Below, piece after piece: positions 25,198-33,083 of a stretch of DNA of 64,000 nt (its first letter is position 1; every line of letters begins with the position of its first letter). Origin of the DNA: CAYSBE01 sp044337585 (GTDB lineage Bacteria > Bacteroidota > Bacteroidia > UKL13-3); contig JBIINH010000001.1 of assembly GCA_044337585.1 (NCBI GenBank), positions 1 through 64,000 on the forward strand. Reading direction: 5' to 3'. A model generated the notes under the pieces. The model saw only the letters and a program-made list of their open reading frames with translations. It was not told where the DNA came from and made no database searches. The translations under genes were made by a program, and so were the position numbers.

Positions 25198-26802
25198 TTA
25201 TTTAATCACGATTCTGATGGCCGCTTTTTCATAAAGGGTTTCAATTTTCAGTATGAAGTTTCCAATTAATTGTGGTCCATTGTTTTTTCGCACAAAATTA
25301 TTTTCTCCAATCTTCACATCGGTCATAACATTTTCCTCCATCAATTTTCCATTCACATCATAAATTGAGATTTTAGTTGTTGTAGGTTTGTTTAAATAAA
25401 ATTTAACCATAAAGTTTCCATCGTTGGGATTAGGAAAAACCTTAATTTTTAAGCTGCCATTGCTATGTGTGTTCAATTCATGAATTCCAACAGGGTTATT
25501 TTTAATAACGTAAACTTTAAATATTTGGCTGCTCGCAATGCTTTGAGTGCCGGTATTGGTAAAGAAAATATTTGCAGCGGTGCTGCTTATTCCTCCAAAT
25601 ATATACCCAACCAAAGTGCTATCAGCTGTTATGCTATCAAGTTTAAATACTTCATTGTTGTATTGAGGAACTGTTGGTAAAGGGATAAATTCGGCACTGG
25701 CACCAAGCAATGTTGGCATTTCATTTGGTAGTTTGTATTCAGCCATTGCGCCATCTGCAGTTCTGGTTACCCGTGCGATGGTTTTCACAAACGGCACATT
25801 ATTATCCTGAACCAATATGCCTGCGCTGTCATAATACTGTGCGATGCCACCAAAAAACACATTGTGCATTTCATTTTCTTTTGCTGAGTATAAAGGCAAA
25901 ACCCCACAGTGGTAGTGATTGTAATATTGTTGGAAAGCATTGTTTACCCAATAGCTAGCACTATCAATGTTTACACAATTTAGAAATGGGATATTGGCGG
26001 TAGGTTGAAAAACACCTGAGAAAGCAGTTAAGCCCTCGTTACCATTAGGCATTATCTGTGGTACTGCATTGTAATCTCTTCGGTGCAGGTTAGTTGCATC
26101 AGTAATGGTTGGCAGATGATTTATGTTTACTGTAGTGCCGTTATCCAATATATTAAATTTGCGAATGGCATCTGTATATACTTGTGTATAAGTTGCATTA
26201 CCCATTGGATTATAGTTTCCATCAAATCTATTGCCCCCAATAAGGTAGTAAGTATTATTGATTTTTTTTAAGTGCCCACCTGTTACTGCAAAAGATGTGT
26301 CGCTAATTTGGCGAAAATAACTAGTAAATGATGTACCCATGACCACTGCATTGATAACAGCAGGTACGTCAACGGCTGTTAATTTATCAAATGTTTTTCG
26401 GCTGGAAGTGGCTGTGTGGAATCCATATCCACCAACCAAATAAAGGTATTTCCCATCTTGGTGAAACTCCATGTTCGTAGAACTTAATTGTTCTTGCAAC
26501 GCTACAGAAAGTGAAGTTAATGGTGCGGCCCATTTTTGTTTCATAACTGGATCAATTACAATAAGCTGGTTATTATTTCCTGCTACATCAAATGCTGCGA
26601 AGGGTTGTCTTCGGTGTAGCCCATCAAGCCGGCCACCAATGATTAGCCATTTTCCATCGTGCTGACCAAATGCGTAGGATTGTATTCCCCCAAGTTCGGA
26701 AATGCTAATAGATTCAATATATACATTGAAAGGAGAGGTTTGTGCATATAATGATGTGCCAGAAATAAATAGCATCCATAATATTGACAGTTTTTTTCTC
26801 AT
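25198..26802 (-). CDS. Secreted kelch-like protein with T9SS type A sorting domain
   Basis: 534 residues. Signal peptide at 1-20 (ending SLYAQ). At least four kelch-type strands with GG pairs (WLIIGGRLDG, YLYLVGGYGF, YYLIGGNRFDG, GYIFGGISS) indicate a beta-propeller. The last 85 residues carry KVFPNPNDGNFMVKF and the ISIYDVNGKL turn, the T9SS sorting domain, so it is exported across the outer membrane. No enzyme motif was seen. It is monocistronic, with an inverted repeat upstream (26828-26870). The role may be adhesion or binding, which is inference. Confidence 0.82.
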   Translation of the reverse strand: MRKKLSILWMLFISGTSLYAQTSPFNVYIESISISELGGIQSYAFGQHDGKWLIIGGRLDGLHRRQPFAAFDVAGNNNQLIVIDPVMKQKWAAPLTSLSVALQEQLSSTNMEFHQDGKYLYLVGGYGFHTATSSRKTFDKLTAVDVPAVINAVVMGTSFTSYFRQISDTSFAVTGGHLKKINNTYYLIGGNRFDGNYNPMGNATYTQVYTDAIRKFNILDNGTTVNINHLPTITDATNLHRRDYNAVPQIMPNGNEGLTAFSGVFQPTANIPFLNCVNIDSASYWVNNAFQQYYNHYHCGVLPLYSAKENEMHNVFFGGIAQYYDSAGILVQDNNVPFVKTIARVTRTADGAMAEYKLPNEMPTLLGASAEFIPLPTVPQYNNEVFKLDSITADSTLVGYIFGGISSTAANIFFTNTGTQSIASSQIFKVYVIKNNPVGIHELNTHSNGSLKIKVFPNPNDGNFMVKFYLNKPTTTKISIYDVNGKLMEENVMTDVKIGENNFVRKNNGPQLIGNFILKIETLYEKAAIRIVIK

Positions 26803-26827
26803 TAAAGTTGATAATTATTAAACAACA

Positions 26828-26870
26828 ATACGTAAATGAGTTTTCACAATTGGTAACAAAAGTTACGTAT
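26828..26870 (-). promoter_or_regulatory. Inverted repeat upstream of the kelch-like T9SS gene
   Basis: ATACGTAA at 26828-26835 and its exact reverse complement TTACGTAT at 26863-26870, 27 bases apart, with a second smaller pair (GGTAAC / GTTAC) inside. The block is 26-68 bases before the start codon at 26802, a plausible operator. No protein is known to bind it. Confidence 0.3.
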
Positions 26871-26958
26871 CTCAACAATATACTTTTTTAATGCTTGTGC
26901 TTAACAACATGAAGGATAGGGTGAAAGCATTATGCTTTTGCAAAACGAATAGAGAAAT

Positions 26959-28965
26959 CTACAACTGAACCCTATTTTTTTTGTAAAAAAGGTCCATACT
27001 TAATACATGTGGAATGCTGATGCAAGAAAGTAGAATAAAGAAAATGCTAATATAATCTGCACGGTTTAGCAACATAAATGCAACGATTATAAATGCACCA
27101 CCCATGCTAAATGGAAGCGATTTTTTCCAAAGTTGATACGTATTGGTTTTTAATGCTGTTTTTAAATGGCTCCATCCATGAAAGCTGTGTTGAATAACAA
27201 AGTATATGCCAAATGAAACTAGTAATGGCAACATACTTGAAATAAGGAGGTAGCTGAAAGTTAGAGCCATGCGCTTAGACTTATTGTAAACAATCATCAA
27301 TATTGAAAGCATAGAAACGATAAGTTTCGAATACAATATTATTGGTTGGGTTAATGTTTGTAAATAGGTGTTAAGTTTCAAACCTTTTATGTGTTCAAGA
27401 ACTGAAAGTGTTTCTTCGAAATGGAAAATCAAAATGAGCGCAAGCACCGATAGTCCCCACAAAAAAGAATTAGGGCCTTGTTTTAAATTCCACTCATTGG
27501 TATCAGCTTGTCCGAAATGCCAAGCCGAGTATGCAATAAATGTAATTAATGCCAAATCGGGTAGGATAAACCAAATAGCGCCTAACAAAGCGCCTTTGGC
27601 AAGATAGGCTGCAATAAATTTGATAAATTGCCTCTGCCCGTTAATTTTCTGATCGGTTAAATGATCAACTGCACCATGTGATAAACCAATTGTTAAAAAG
27701 CCCAAACCTAAGAAAATCCAAAGTACTTCTTGCCATTGATTTATGTGCAAAAACAAAGATGCGAGTGTGAAGAGAAGTGCAGCTAAAGTGGGGGTGAGTG
27801 CAGATATTTTGTAGCTCACATCTTTTACTGCGGTTTTTAAAAAAAGTGCGATAGGGAGTTTCGAAAAAATATGAATCTCGTTAGGTATACTTGTTTTTTC
27901 ATTTAAAAAAGTGAGAACCTTAGAGATGGGAATATTTGTGAATAAGCATTGAAAAATTTCTTTGCCTCGGCTGGGTGATAATTCTAAAATTTTAAGTAAT
28001 AACCTATCGTAGAATTTAAATCTAGAAATACGATTATTGCGTTTATATAATTCTCCTTTTTGGATTGCCTCGGCTAGGCTTTTAGCATCTTTAGCCATAG
28101 CATGAAAAGCATATCCAGTTGAGGGTTTTATCATATTTGCTTTTGCACCCGTATATAACCAATTTGCTCCATAATGATTATTGGCTATTGTTGCCGAAGA
28201 CATTGGAACCACACCTATCTCTTTGTCTAAAATAGTATAGTTGATTCCCAATTTTTGGATATACTCTTTAAATATGATTTCGGCATCATGCTTGGAGATA
28301 ATCTCTTTACCAAATCTAGTAATTTCAAATAGCGCAGTGCGATCTGTGAATGGGAGTATATACATAAATTGGCATGCATCATTTTGTGCAATGTCAAAAT
28401 CCATCATCGTTGCTGTGCTAGTATCAAATTCAGCATTTGTTGTTTGAATTTCCCAACCATAAAAAGATTGGTACAAATGGCTTTGGTTGTTTTTAGGTGG
28501 AGAAAATATAGGTGGTCGGCTGTCGAATACTTTTTGGGCAATTATTTTGTCATTTCCTACATCAACCTGATATGAGTTGTTGTTGAGTATGTTTGGTTCG
28601 TTGCTAAGTGAGGTTGTGTAGAATTGAGTTGTTTCCTTCTTTAGGATTTCTTTGGCTTTGTTGTATAAATCTATTCCCTTGATATGGAAATAATTTAGGG
28701 GAGTGATGTGCTGTTTCAAGCCATTCACGTTAATGTGGCTCCATGATGAACTGATGAGTTGTTGAAGATTTAGTTCAGATACTTCTTCTTCACTTGTCCA
28801 GAAACAGAAGGTTCTGTCATTTACATTTTTGCTACTAGGTTCAATTACAGCAATCTTTTTATCCTTCAATAGGCCTTTTTCAAACAAGTTAAGCAACAAC
28901 AAAGAATTGGCTGCTCCTAATCCAATAAATAGGAAGTCAACTTCGATGTTCATATTACTTTTCAT
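26959..28965 (-). CDS. Fusion protein: lycopene beta-cyclase (CrtY) + beta-carotene 15,15'-dioxygenase (Brp/Blh)
   Basis: 668 residues in one uninterrupted frame. Residues 1-385 are a CrtY-type lycopene cyclase: dinucleotide loop FLFIGLGAANSLL (11-23), RTFCFW (51-56), PSTGYAFH (281-288), and FYDRLLLKILE (318-328). Residues 390-668 are a Brp/Blh membrane dioxygenase with its His/Asp motifs: LSHGAVDH (His430, Asp434, His435), SAWHFGQAD (His483), QHSFHGWSH (His593, His596, His600) and IPHVLSMD (His653, Asp658). The cyclase should make beta-carotene and the dioxygenase should cleave it to retinal, which the rhodopsin at 29043 needs. The start is ATG 28965 (a second ATG at 28953). In most Bacteroidota I know of the two are separate neighbouring genes. 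Confidence 0.93.
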   Translation of the reverse strand: MKSNMNIEVDFLFIGLGAANSLLLLNLFEKGLLKDKKIAVIEPSSKNVNDRTFCFWTSEEEVSELNLQQLISSSWSHINVNGLKQHITPLNYFHIKGIDLYNKAKEILKKETTQFYTTSLSNEPNILNNNSYQVDVGNDKIIAQKVFDSRPPIFSPPKNNQSHLYQSFYGWEIQTTNAEFDTSTATMMDFDIAQNDACQFMYILPFTDRTALFEITRFGKEIISKHDAEIIFKEYIQKLGINYTILDKEIGVVPMSSATIANNHYGANWLYTGAKANMIKPSTGYAFHAMAKDAKSLAEAIQKGELYKRNNRISRFKFYDRLLLKILELSPSRGKEIFQCLFTNIPISKVLTFLNEKTSIPNEIHIFSKLPIALFLKTAVKDVSYKISALTPTLAALLFTLASLFLHINQWQEVLWIFLGLGFLTIGLSHGAVDHLTDQKINGQRQFIKFIAAYLAKGALLGAIWFILPDLALITFIAYSAWHFGQADTNEWNLKQGPNSFLWGLSVLALILIFHFEETLSVLEHIKGLKLNTYLQTLTQPIILYSKLIVSMLSILMIVYNKSKRMALTFSYLLISSMLPLLVSFGIYFVIQHSFHGWSHLKTALKTNTYQLWKKSLPFSMGGAFIIVAFMLLNRADYISIFFILLSCISIPHVLSMDLFYKKNRVQL

Positions 28966-28982
28966 GATTGTAGTGTTAGTTT

Positions 28983-29023
28983 AAAAAAAGAAGACACCTG
29001 TTATAATAAACAGATGTCTTCTT
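28983..29023 (-). terminator. Strong terminator between rhodopsin and the CrtY-Blh fusion
   Basis: On the minus strand a 15-bp stem (plus-strand arms 28988-29002 and 29009-29023, with one G-U wobble in RNA) is followed by a run of seven T ending at 28983. It lies 19 bases after the rhodopsin stop, and the fusion ATG (28965) is 17 bases after the T-run. Confidence 0.9.
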
Positions 29024-29042
29024 CAATTTCTTTTGTAAAGGA

Positions 29043-29759
29043 TTAGTCTTCAGTTCTGCTTAAAGCATAAATTACTAAACCAAAACCAATTTTGTTAATG
29101 GCATCTGCAATATTGTAAACGATGTCCATAGCTTTGAGTGCTGCAGTAGTATCTGATACTAATTGCATTCCAAATAATCCACCTGGAGTTCCCAAAATGT
29201 AACCTAGTGGATAAATAGCCCATCCCACTAGAACAAACCATCCTAAAATCTTGGTTGCTTTGGCTACTTGTGCACCTGCATTTTGCGAAAGTTGCGCAAC
29301 TTCTCCAAACCATACCAAATAAACAATGTAGAAATAAGCGATACCAGATAAAACTCCCCACAATACACTTCCGTCTCTGTCTAAAACTTCACCTACATAA
29401 CCAGTAACCAACATCACAAGTGATGCAAAAATAAGTTTCCATAATAACCCAATCTTAGCACCCGCTTTTTTGGTGATTAAATAAAACTCAACACACATTA
29501 ATGGCACTGTCAATATCCAATCTACATAACGGAAGAAGGTTGGAGAATCACCAGTTTCTAAATTGTAACCTCTCATGTAGTAGTAATGTACTGCTGCGAT
29601 AAAGGTAATAAGTCCAGAAACAAGGACTGAAGTGCGCCATTTTTGAGAAGTGTTGCCTAACTCAAAAAAGAAGAATACAGATGCGGCCATCATGGCCATA
29701 GTTCCGATAAAAAATGTGAATGCCACATAATTATCACTAGCGATTTTTAAGTGTTCCAT
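29043..29759 (-). CDS. Proteorhodopsin-type light-driven proton pump
   Basis: 238 residues, seven membrane helices. Helix C reads RYVDWILTVPLMCVEFYLI: Asp80 (Schiff-base acceptor), Thr84 and Glu91 (donor) make the DTE set of outward proton pumps. His58 matches the proteorhodopsin His that pairs with the acceptor. The retinal lysine is Lys223 in YNIADAINKIGFG, with Asp219. Met88, at spectral-tuning position 105 of proteorhodopsin, predicts green rather than blue absorption. Gly135 in helix E aligns with bacteriorhodopsin Trp138 and xanthorhodopsin Gly156, the opening for a carotenoid antenna. No separate signal peptide is seen. It precedes the retinal-making fusion gene, beyond a terminator. 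Confidence 0.97.
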   Translation of the reverse strand: MEHLKIASDNYVAFTFFIGTMAMMAASVFFFFELGNTSQKWRTSVLVSGLITFIAAVHYYYMRGYNLETGDSPTFFRYVDWILTVPLMCVEFYLITKKAGAKIGLLWKLIFASLVMLVTGYVGEVLDRDGSVLWGVLSGIAYFYIVYLVWFGEVAQLSQNAGAQVAKATKILGWFVLVGWAIYPLGYILGTPGGLFGMQLVSDTTAALKAMDIVYNIADAINKIGFGLVIYALSRTED

Positions 29760-30078
29760 GTTTATTTGTTTAATTATTGTTACGAAGACTTGAACAAGAT
29801 GAGTTCTTTAAAAGTTTTTATATTTTGTTTGTTTAAGACATATTATTTTTGTTTAATTAAACTTAAACAGTCTCTAAAGGCTTGTTATTCCTGATAGTTT
29901 ACTGTTTTTTATTCACAGGTTAACTTTTATTTAATCAAAAAATTTAAGTTAGTTTTAATGTGCAAAATAAAAATGATATTAGGTTTAGTTAATAATATAG
30001 GACAGACTTTAACCTCTTTTTTAAGTCTATTTATAAGGAAAAAGAAGCAGACGTGGGTTGTAAAGTAAATTTGTAACT
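29760..30078. other. 319-base AT-rich upstream region of the rhodopsin gene
   Basis: No gene was found. Near the rhodopsin start it holds repeated GTTTAA half-sites (see 29831-29868), with another GTTTAATTA at 29768. The rest is AT-rich without a clear structure. It should contain the rhodopsin promoter, but I found no exact TAnnTTTG match on the minus strand. Confidence 0.5.
29831..29868 (-). promoter_or_regulatory. Nested inverted repeats upstream of rhodopsin (possible operator)
   Basis: GTTTAAG (29831-29837) and CTTAAAC (29862-29868) face each other, and between them is the perfect 12-base palindrome GTTTAATTAAAC (29851-29862). The block sits 72-109 bases before the rhodopsin start codon. 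A dimeric regulator site is a reasonable reading, but the AT-rich setting raises the chance of coincidence. Confidence 0.35.
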
Positions 30079-30975
30079 TTAGCTATTCGTCTGTGTATGT
30101 TTATCTGTATTTTTATAGGAATTGTGTATGAGCAATATTAAGTACCCAAATACAACTGCACTAATTATGAGTGCATTATTAATTAATCCTTCCACCGAAA
30201 ATGACAATTTGATCAGTATTGTAGAGATGACAAAGCCTGAATTACGAATGATGGTATGAAAACTGTCTGAATAGAAAAATGAAAACAAAAGCAATAGCAC
30301 ATCAATGATGATTAGGAGAATAAAAAAGTCTTCAAAAAATACATTGTTGATGTACTTAAATGTGGTGATATCGTTCCAATTGCTTTGATTACTTATAATA
30401 ATCCATTGTGCAAACGAGTATAAAGCAAGGATGATAACTATAGGTATCAATACTTTTGCAATGATATTCTTCAGTTGTATAAATGTGCCAATTCGTAGCT
30501 TTTCAACTTCGCTTTTGTTTGTGCTGCTGTTCAGTGAGAATTTCTCGAGGTTGCGGTAAAATTGTTGAATTAAGAAAAATAGAATAATGGCCGTTGCCAA
30601 ATCATAGGTAAACTGAAGGTCATTTTGAAGATTAAACCAGTTGGAAGACATTTCAATATTCCCAATGTCTTTGAAAATTCTACGGATTACTATGAGGGTG
30701 ATGATTTCGTATTGCTTACCTATGTATGTAGAGGTGGATTTTGGTAAATAATAAACCAAAAGAAAAACTTCATAAACAAGAATAAAAGAGAAAGGGGTGT
30801 AAACAGCAGATATTGGATTTTTAGTGAGTTTGGAATTAAGGTGAATGATATCTTCGCTTACCAAAAAAATTACAGATAAGTGTAAGAGAAAACTGATTAT
30901 TGCAATCCAAATTGTGGTTTGCTCTAGTTTTTCCCTGAACTTGTCAGTAAGTAAATGATTGAAAATATTTAGCAT
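30079..30975 (-). CDS. Polytopic membrane protein of unknown function
   Basis: 298 residues from the ATG at 30975 (309 from a GTG at 31008). Six to eight membrane segments are visible (for example TTIWIAIISFLLHLSVIFLV, FILVYEVFLLVYYL, LATAIILFFLIQQF, IIAKVLIPIVIILALYSFAQW, FFILLIIIDVLLLLFSFFY, INNALIISAVVFGYLILLI). A basic stretch after segment 3 (VIRRIFKDIG) is reminiscent of, but too short for, a voltage sensor. I do not recognise a family. A small inverted repeat (30987-31003) between the GTG and the ATG favours the ATG. It lies between the carotenoid oxygenase and the rhodopsin. Confidence 0.8.
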   Translation of the reverse strand: MLNIFNHLLTDKFREKLEQTTIWIAIISFLLHLSVIFLVSEDIIHLNSKLTKNPISAVYTPFSFILVYEVFLLVYYLPKSTSTYIGKQYEIITLIVIRRIFKDIGNIEMSSNWFNLQNDLQFTYDLATAIILFFLIQQFYRNLEKFSLNSSTNKSEVEKLRIGTFIQLKNIIAKVLIPIVIILALYSFAQWIIISNQSNWNDITTFKYINNVFFEDFFILLIIIDVLLLLFSFFYSDSFHTIIRNSGFVISTILIKLSFSVEGLINNALIISAVVFGYLILLIHNSYKNTDKHTQTNS

Positions 30976-31124
30976 TTTTATCAAACTAATCCATTTCGGA
31001 TTAATCACAAGTAAACATAGAATACCTATTTAAGTTTACAATGATGCGTTTTTATTGCGGATTTACTTTAAACGAGGGAACGTGCCACTGACATATTTGA
31101 TAAAAATTGGATATTGAAAAGAGG

Positions 31125-31835
31125 TTACAATGTATTCAGCAGCTGTTCCATCATTTTGCCGTTCCACTTGCCATGAAACTTGTAAGGAACAAATCGGGCA
31201 AACATTTCCTCATTATACCAATTGAGTTTTCGGGTGAGTTGCACAACTTCCTTATGATGTTGATTTTTATAGGCATAATCCATCATTTCTGCTTTAGTCT
31301 TCCATACGCTTAAGGTTGCTTGCTGTATCAAAGGCCATTCGCCCACACCAATGGATAATACTAGTCCCGTGTAATTTTCTAAGCTTTTACTCACTTTGCC
31401 CACTTTGCTCCAAAACGAAAGCAGTTTCGAGAAACGGATTGTGGCCCTTGTTAAAACCATTACAGGTTTATCTGCTACCAATTGGGCAGATTGCTCGAAA
31501 GGTTGCATTCCATCCCATTTGCCATGTACCTCAGCTGCTTGAGCATAAACCGTAAAATATTCTGTACTTTTTGATTGGTATTTTTTTAAGTAGTTTTTTG
31601 TAGTTAAAAATTGATTAGCTGCTTCTTCAGATTTCCAAACACACAACAAAACGTAAGTGCCAAAGTTGGGTATTGCACTAAATCCATTCTTTGCTCCGGA
31701 GCCTAATAATTTATAGAAAACCAATCCATCTGCTCCCTTTATAGATTTGTGGCCGAATTGCATTTGGGTAAATGCCCACAATTTATTTCTCAAACCCTCT
31801 AATTTAAAGAATGTACAGGTTGTAATTTGATTCAT
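31125..31835 (-). CDS. CrtA-like carotenoid monooxygenase (spheroidene monooxygenase family)
   Basis: 236 residues, soluble, no signal peptide. The family signatures are visible: LTRATIRFSK (128-137), GEWPLIQQATLSVWKT (165-180), DYAYKNQHHKEVV (186-198) and WYNEEMFARFVPY (206-218). CrtA of purple bacteria is a heme enzyme that puts a keto group on acyclic carotenoids; relatives in non-phototrophic bacteria act on other carotenoids or are untested. The gene is 47 bases downstream of the methyltransferase and upstream of the unknown membrane protein and the rhodopsin, a carotenoid-related context. Its true substrate here is an inference. Confidence 0.85.
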   Translation of the reverse strand: MNQITTCTFFKLEGLRNKLWAFTQMQFGHKSIKGADGLVFYKLLGSGAKNGFSAIPNFGTYVLLCVWKSEEAANQFLTTKNYLKKYQSKSTEYFTVYAQAAEVHGKWDGMQPFEQSAQLVADKPVMVLTRATIRFSKLLSFWSKVGKVSKSLENYTGLVLSIGVGEWPLIQQATLSVWKTKAEMMDYAYKNQHHKEVVQLTRKLNWYNEEMFARFVPYKFHGKWNGKMMEQLLNTL

Positions 31836-31882
31836 TTATATATATAGATTTGAAATAGGAAGTTATTCTTATCAAAACAAAA

Positions 31883-32803
31883 TTATTTTTTTTCTACCAC
31901 AATGAGTTGGATACCGAATGGTAACAATTTTTCGAAAACAAATAGGGGTATTGTATATACCTTACGGAATACAAGTGGCCAAAATTCTTTTTCCATATTT
32001 CCCGACCAATTGATGCTTTTTTTCTCCATTATTCCCAACCACCATAGGGTAAAGGCGTCTAATGTTCCCAGCCGTAAGTATTTCACAATATTCCATTTCT
32101 TTTTGTCAAACAAAACTTCAAAACTCTTTTGAGAAAATAAGGATAAGTGACGTGGACTATGCCAACCTTGCCAATATTGTTTTTGTATTTTAGCAGTAAG
32201 GCTCTTGTAATCGGGAACTTCGATTATTAGTTTGCCCCCAGGTTCCAATAAGCCATATAGTTTTTCAATAGTTTCTATTGGTTGGTAATCATGCTCCAAA
32301 TAATGCCATAGCGTAATGATATCGAATTTATTTATTGTGTCAAATGCTTCGATTGACGAATTGACTAACGTGATGTTTTCTACTTTTTTATTTTCCCATC
32401 CTGCATCCGAAAAATCAATTCCGGTACATGAAAAGTTAAGTTGTTTTTGCAAAACTTCTAAAAATGTGGGATTACCACAACCCACATCTAAAATACGCAC
32501 CTGTTTATTATTTGCGCCAACCCATCTTTTTACAAAGCGAACCCGTCTGATATCAAGTTGCTTTTGGCTTTTATCAACAAAGGAAGCGAACTTTCCCCAT
32601 GCTTTCGATCCTTTATAAGGTAGATAGTTTTCGGTATAGTAAGTGGCTAAATTTTTTTCTGAAACAGGATTGGATAAAAATACCAATTCGCATTGATTGC
32701 ATTTATAAAAATGATACTGTTCATTATTTTTTTTGTGCATTAATGCACTGGTTGTAATATAAAATGAAGCACCGGCTTGATTACAAATAGGGCAGCTAAA
32801 CAT
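31883..32803 (-). CDS. Class I SAM-dependent methyltransferase with N-terminal zinc ribbon
   Basis: 306 residues. Residues 1-45 hold two Cys pairs (CPIC, CNQC), a zinc-ribbon-like module. Residues 85-200 form the methyltransferase fold with the SAM loop ILDVGCGNPTFLEVL and motif III GGKLIIEVPD. This architecture is common among sugar and small-molecule methyltransferases of Bacteroidota. A C-terminal hydrophobic stretch (PLFVFEKLLPFGIQLIVV) may contact the membrane. Its placement 47 bases before the CrtA-like gene leaves open a carotenoid or glycolipid substrate, but this is not shown by sequence. Confidence 0.85.
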   Translation of the reverse strand: MFSCPICNQAGASFYITTSALMHKKNNEQYHFYKCNQCELVFLSNPVSEKNLATYYTENYLPYKGSKAWGKFASFVDKSQKQLDIRRVRFVKRWVGANNKQVRILDVGCGNPTFLEVLQKQLNFSCTGIDFSDAGWENKKVENITLVNSSIEAFDTINKFDIITLWHYLEHDYQPIETIEKLYGLLEPGGKLIIEVPDYKSLTAKIQKQYWQGWHSPRHLSLFSQKSFEVLFDKKKWNIVKYLRLGTLDAFTLWWLGIMEKKSINWSGNMEKEFWPLVFRKVYTIPLFVFEKLLPFGIQLIVVEKK

Positions 32804-33083
32804 AAATTATTAATTGATTACACACTAAGTTCAATAACGAAGGTATGCAAAGAATTAATGATTGGTCATTTATATTTAAGCTGCTGACTTTTATAAATTT
32901 TGTTACTTACAATTTAATTAATAAACGTGCTTACATTAAGCGATTAATTTATAGTAATAATTAAATAGATAAAATACTCAAATTTATATTTTACCTCTAA
33001 TGGATATTGACCTATCTGTCATCTAGCTCTGTAAGTTGTTGTTCATTTCTTTTCTTCTGATATTAATGCTTCGTAATTCGAAC

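Noticed and set aside
29043..29759. Sodium-pumping or chloride-pumping rhodopsin
   Set aside because: Helix C has Asp-Thr-Glu (80/84/91); sodium pumps have NDQ and chloride pumps have NTQ or TSA patterns.
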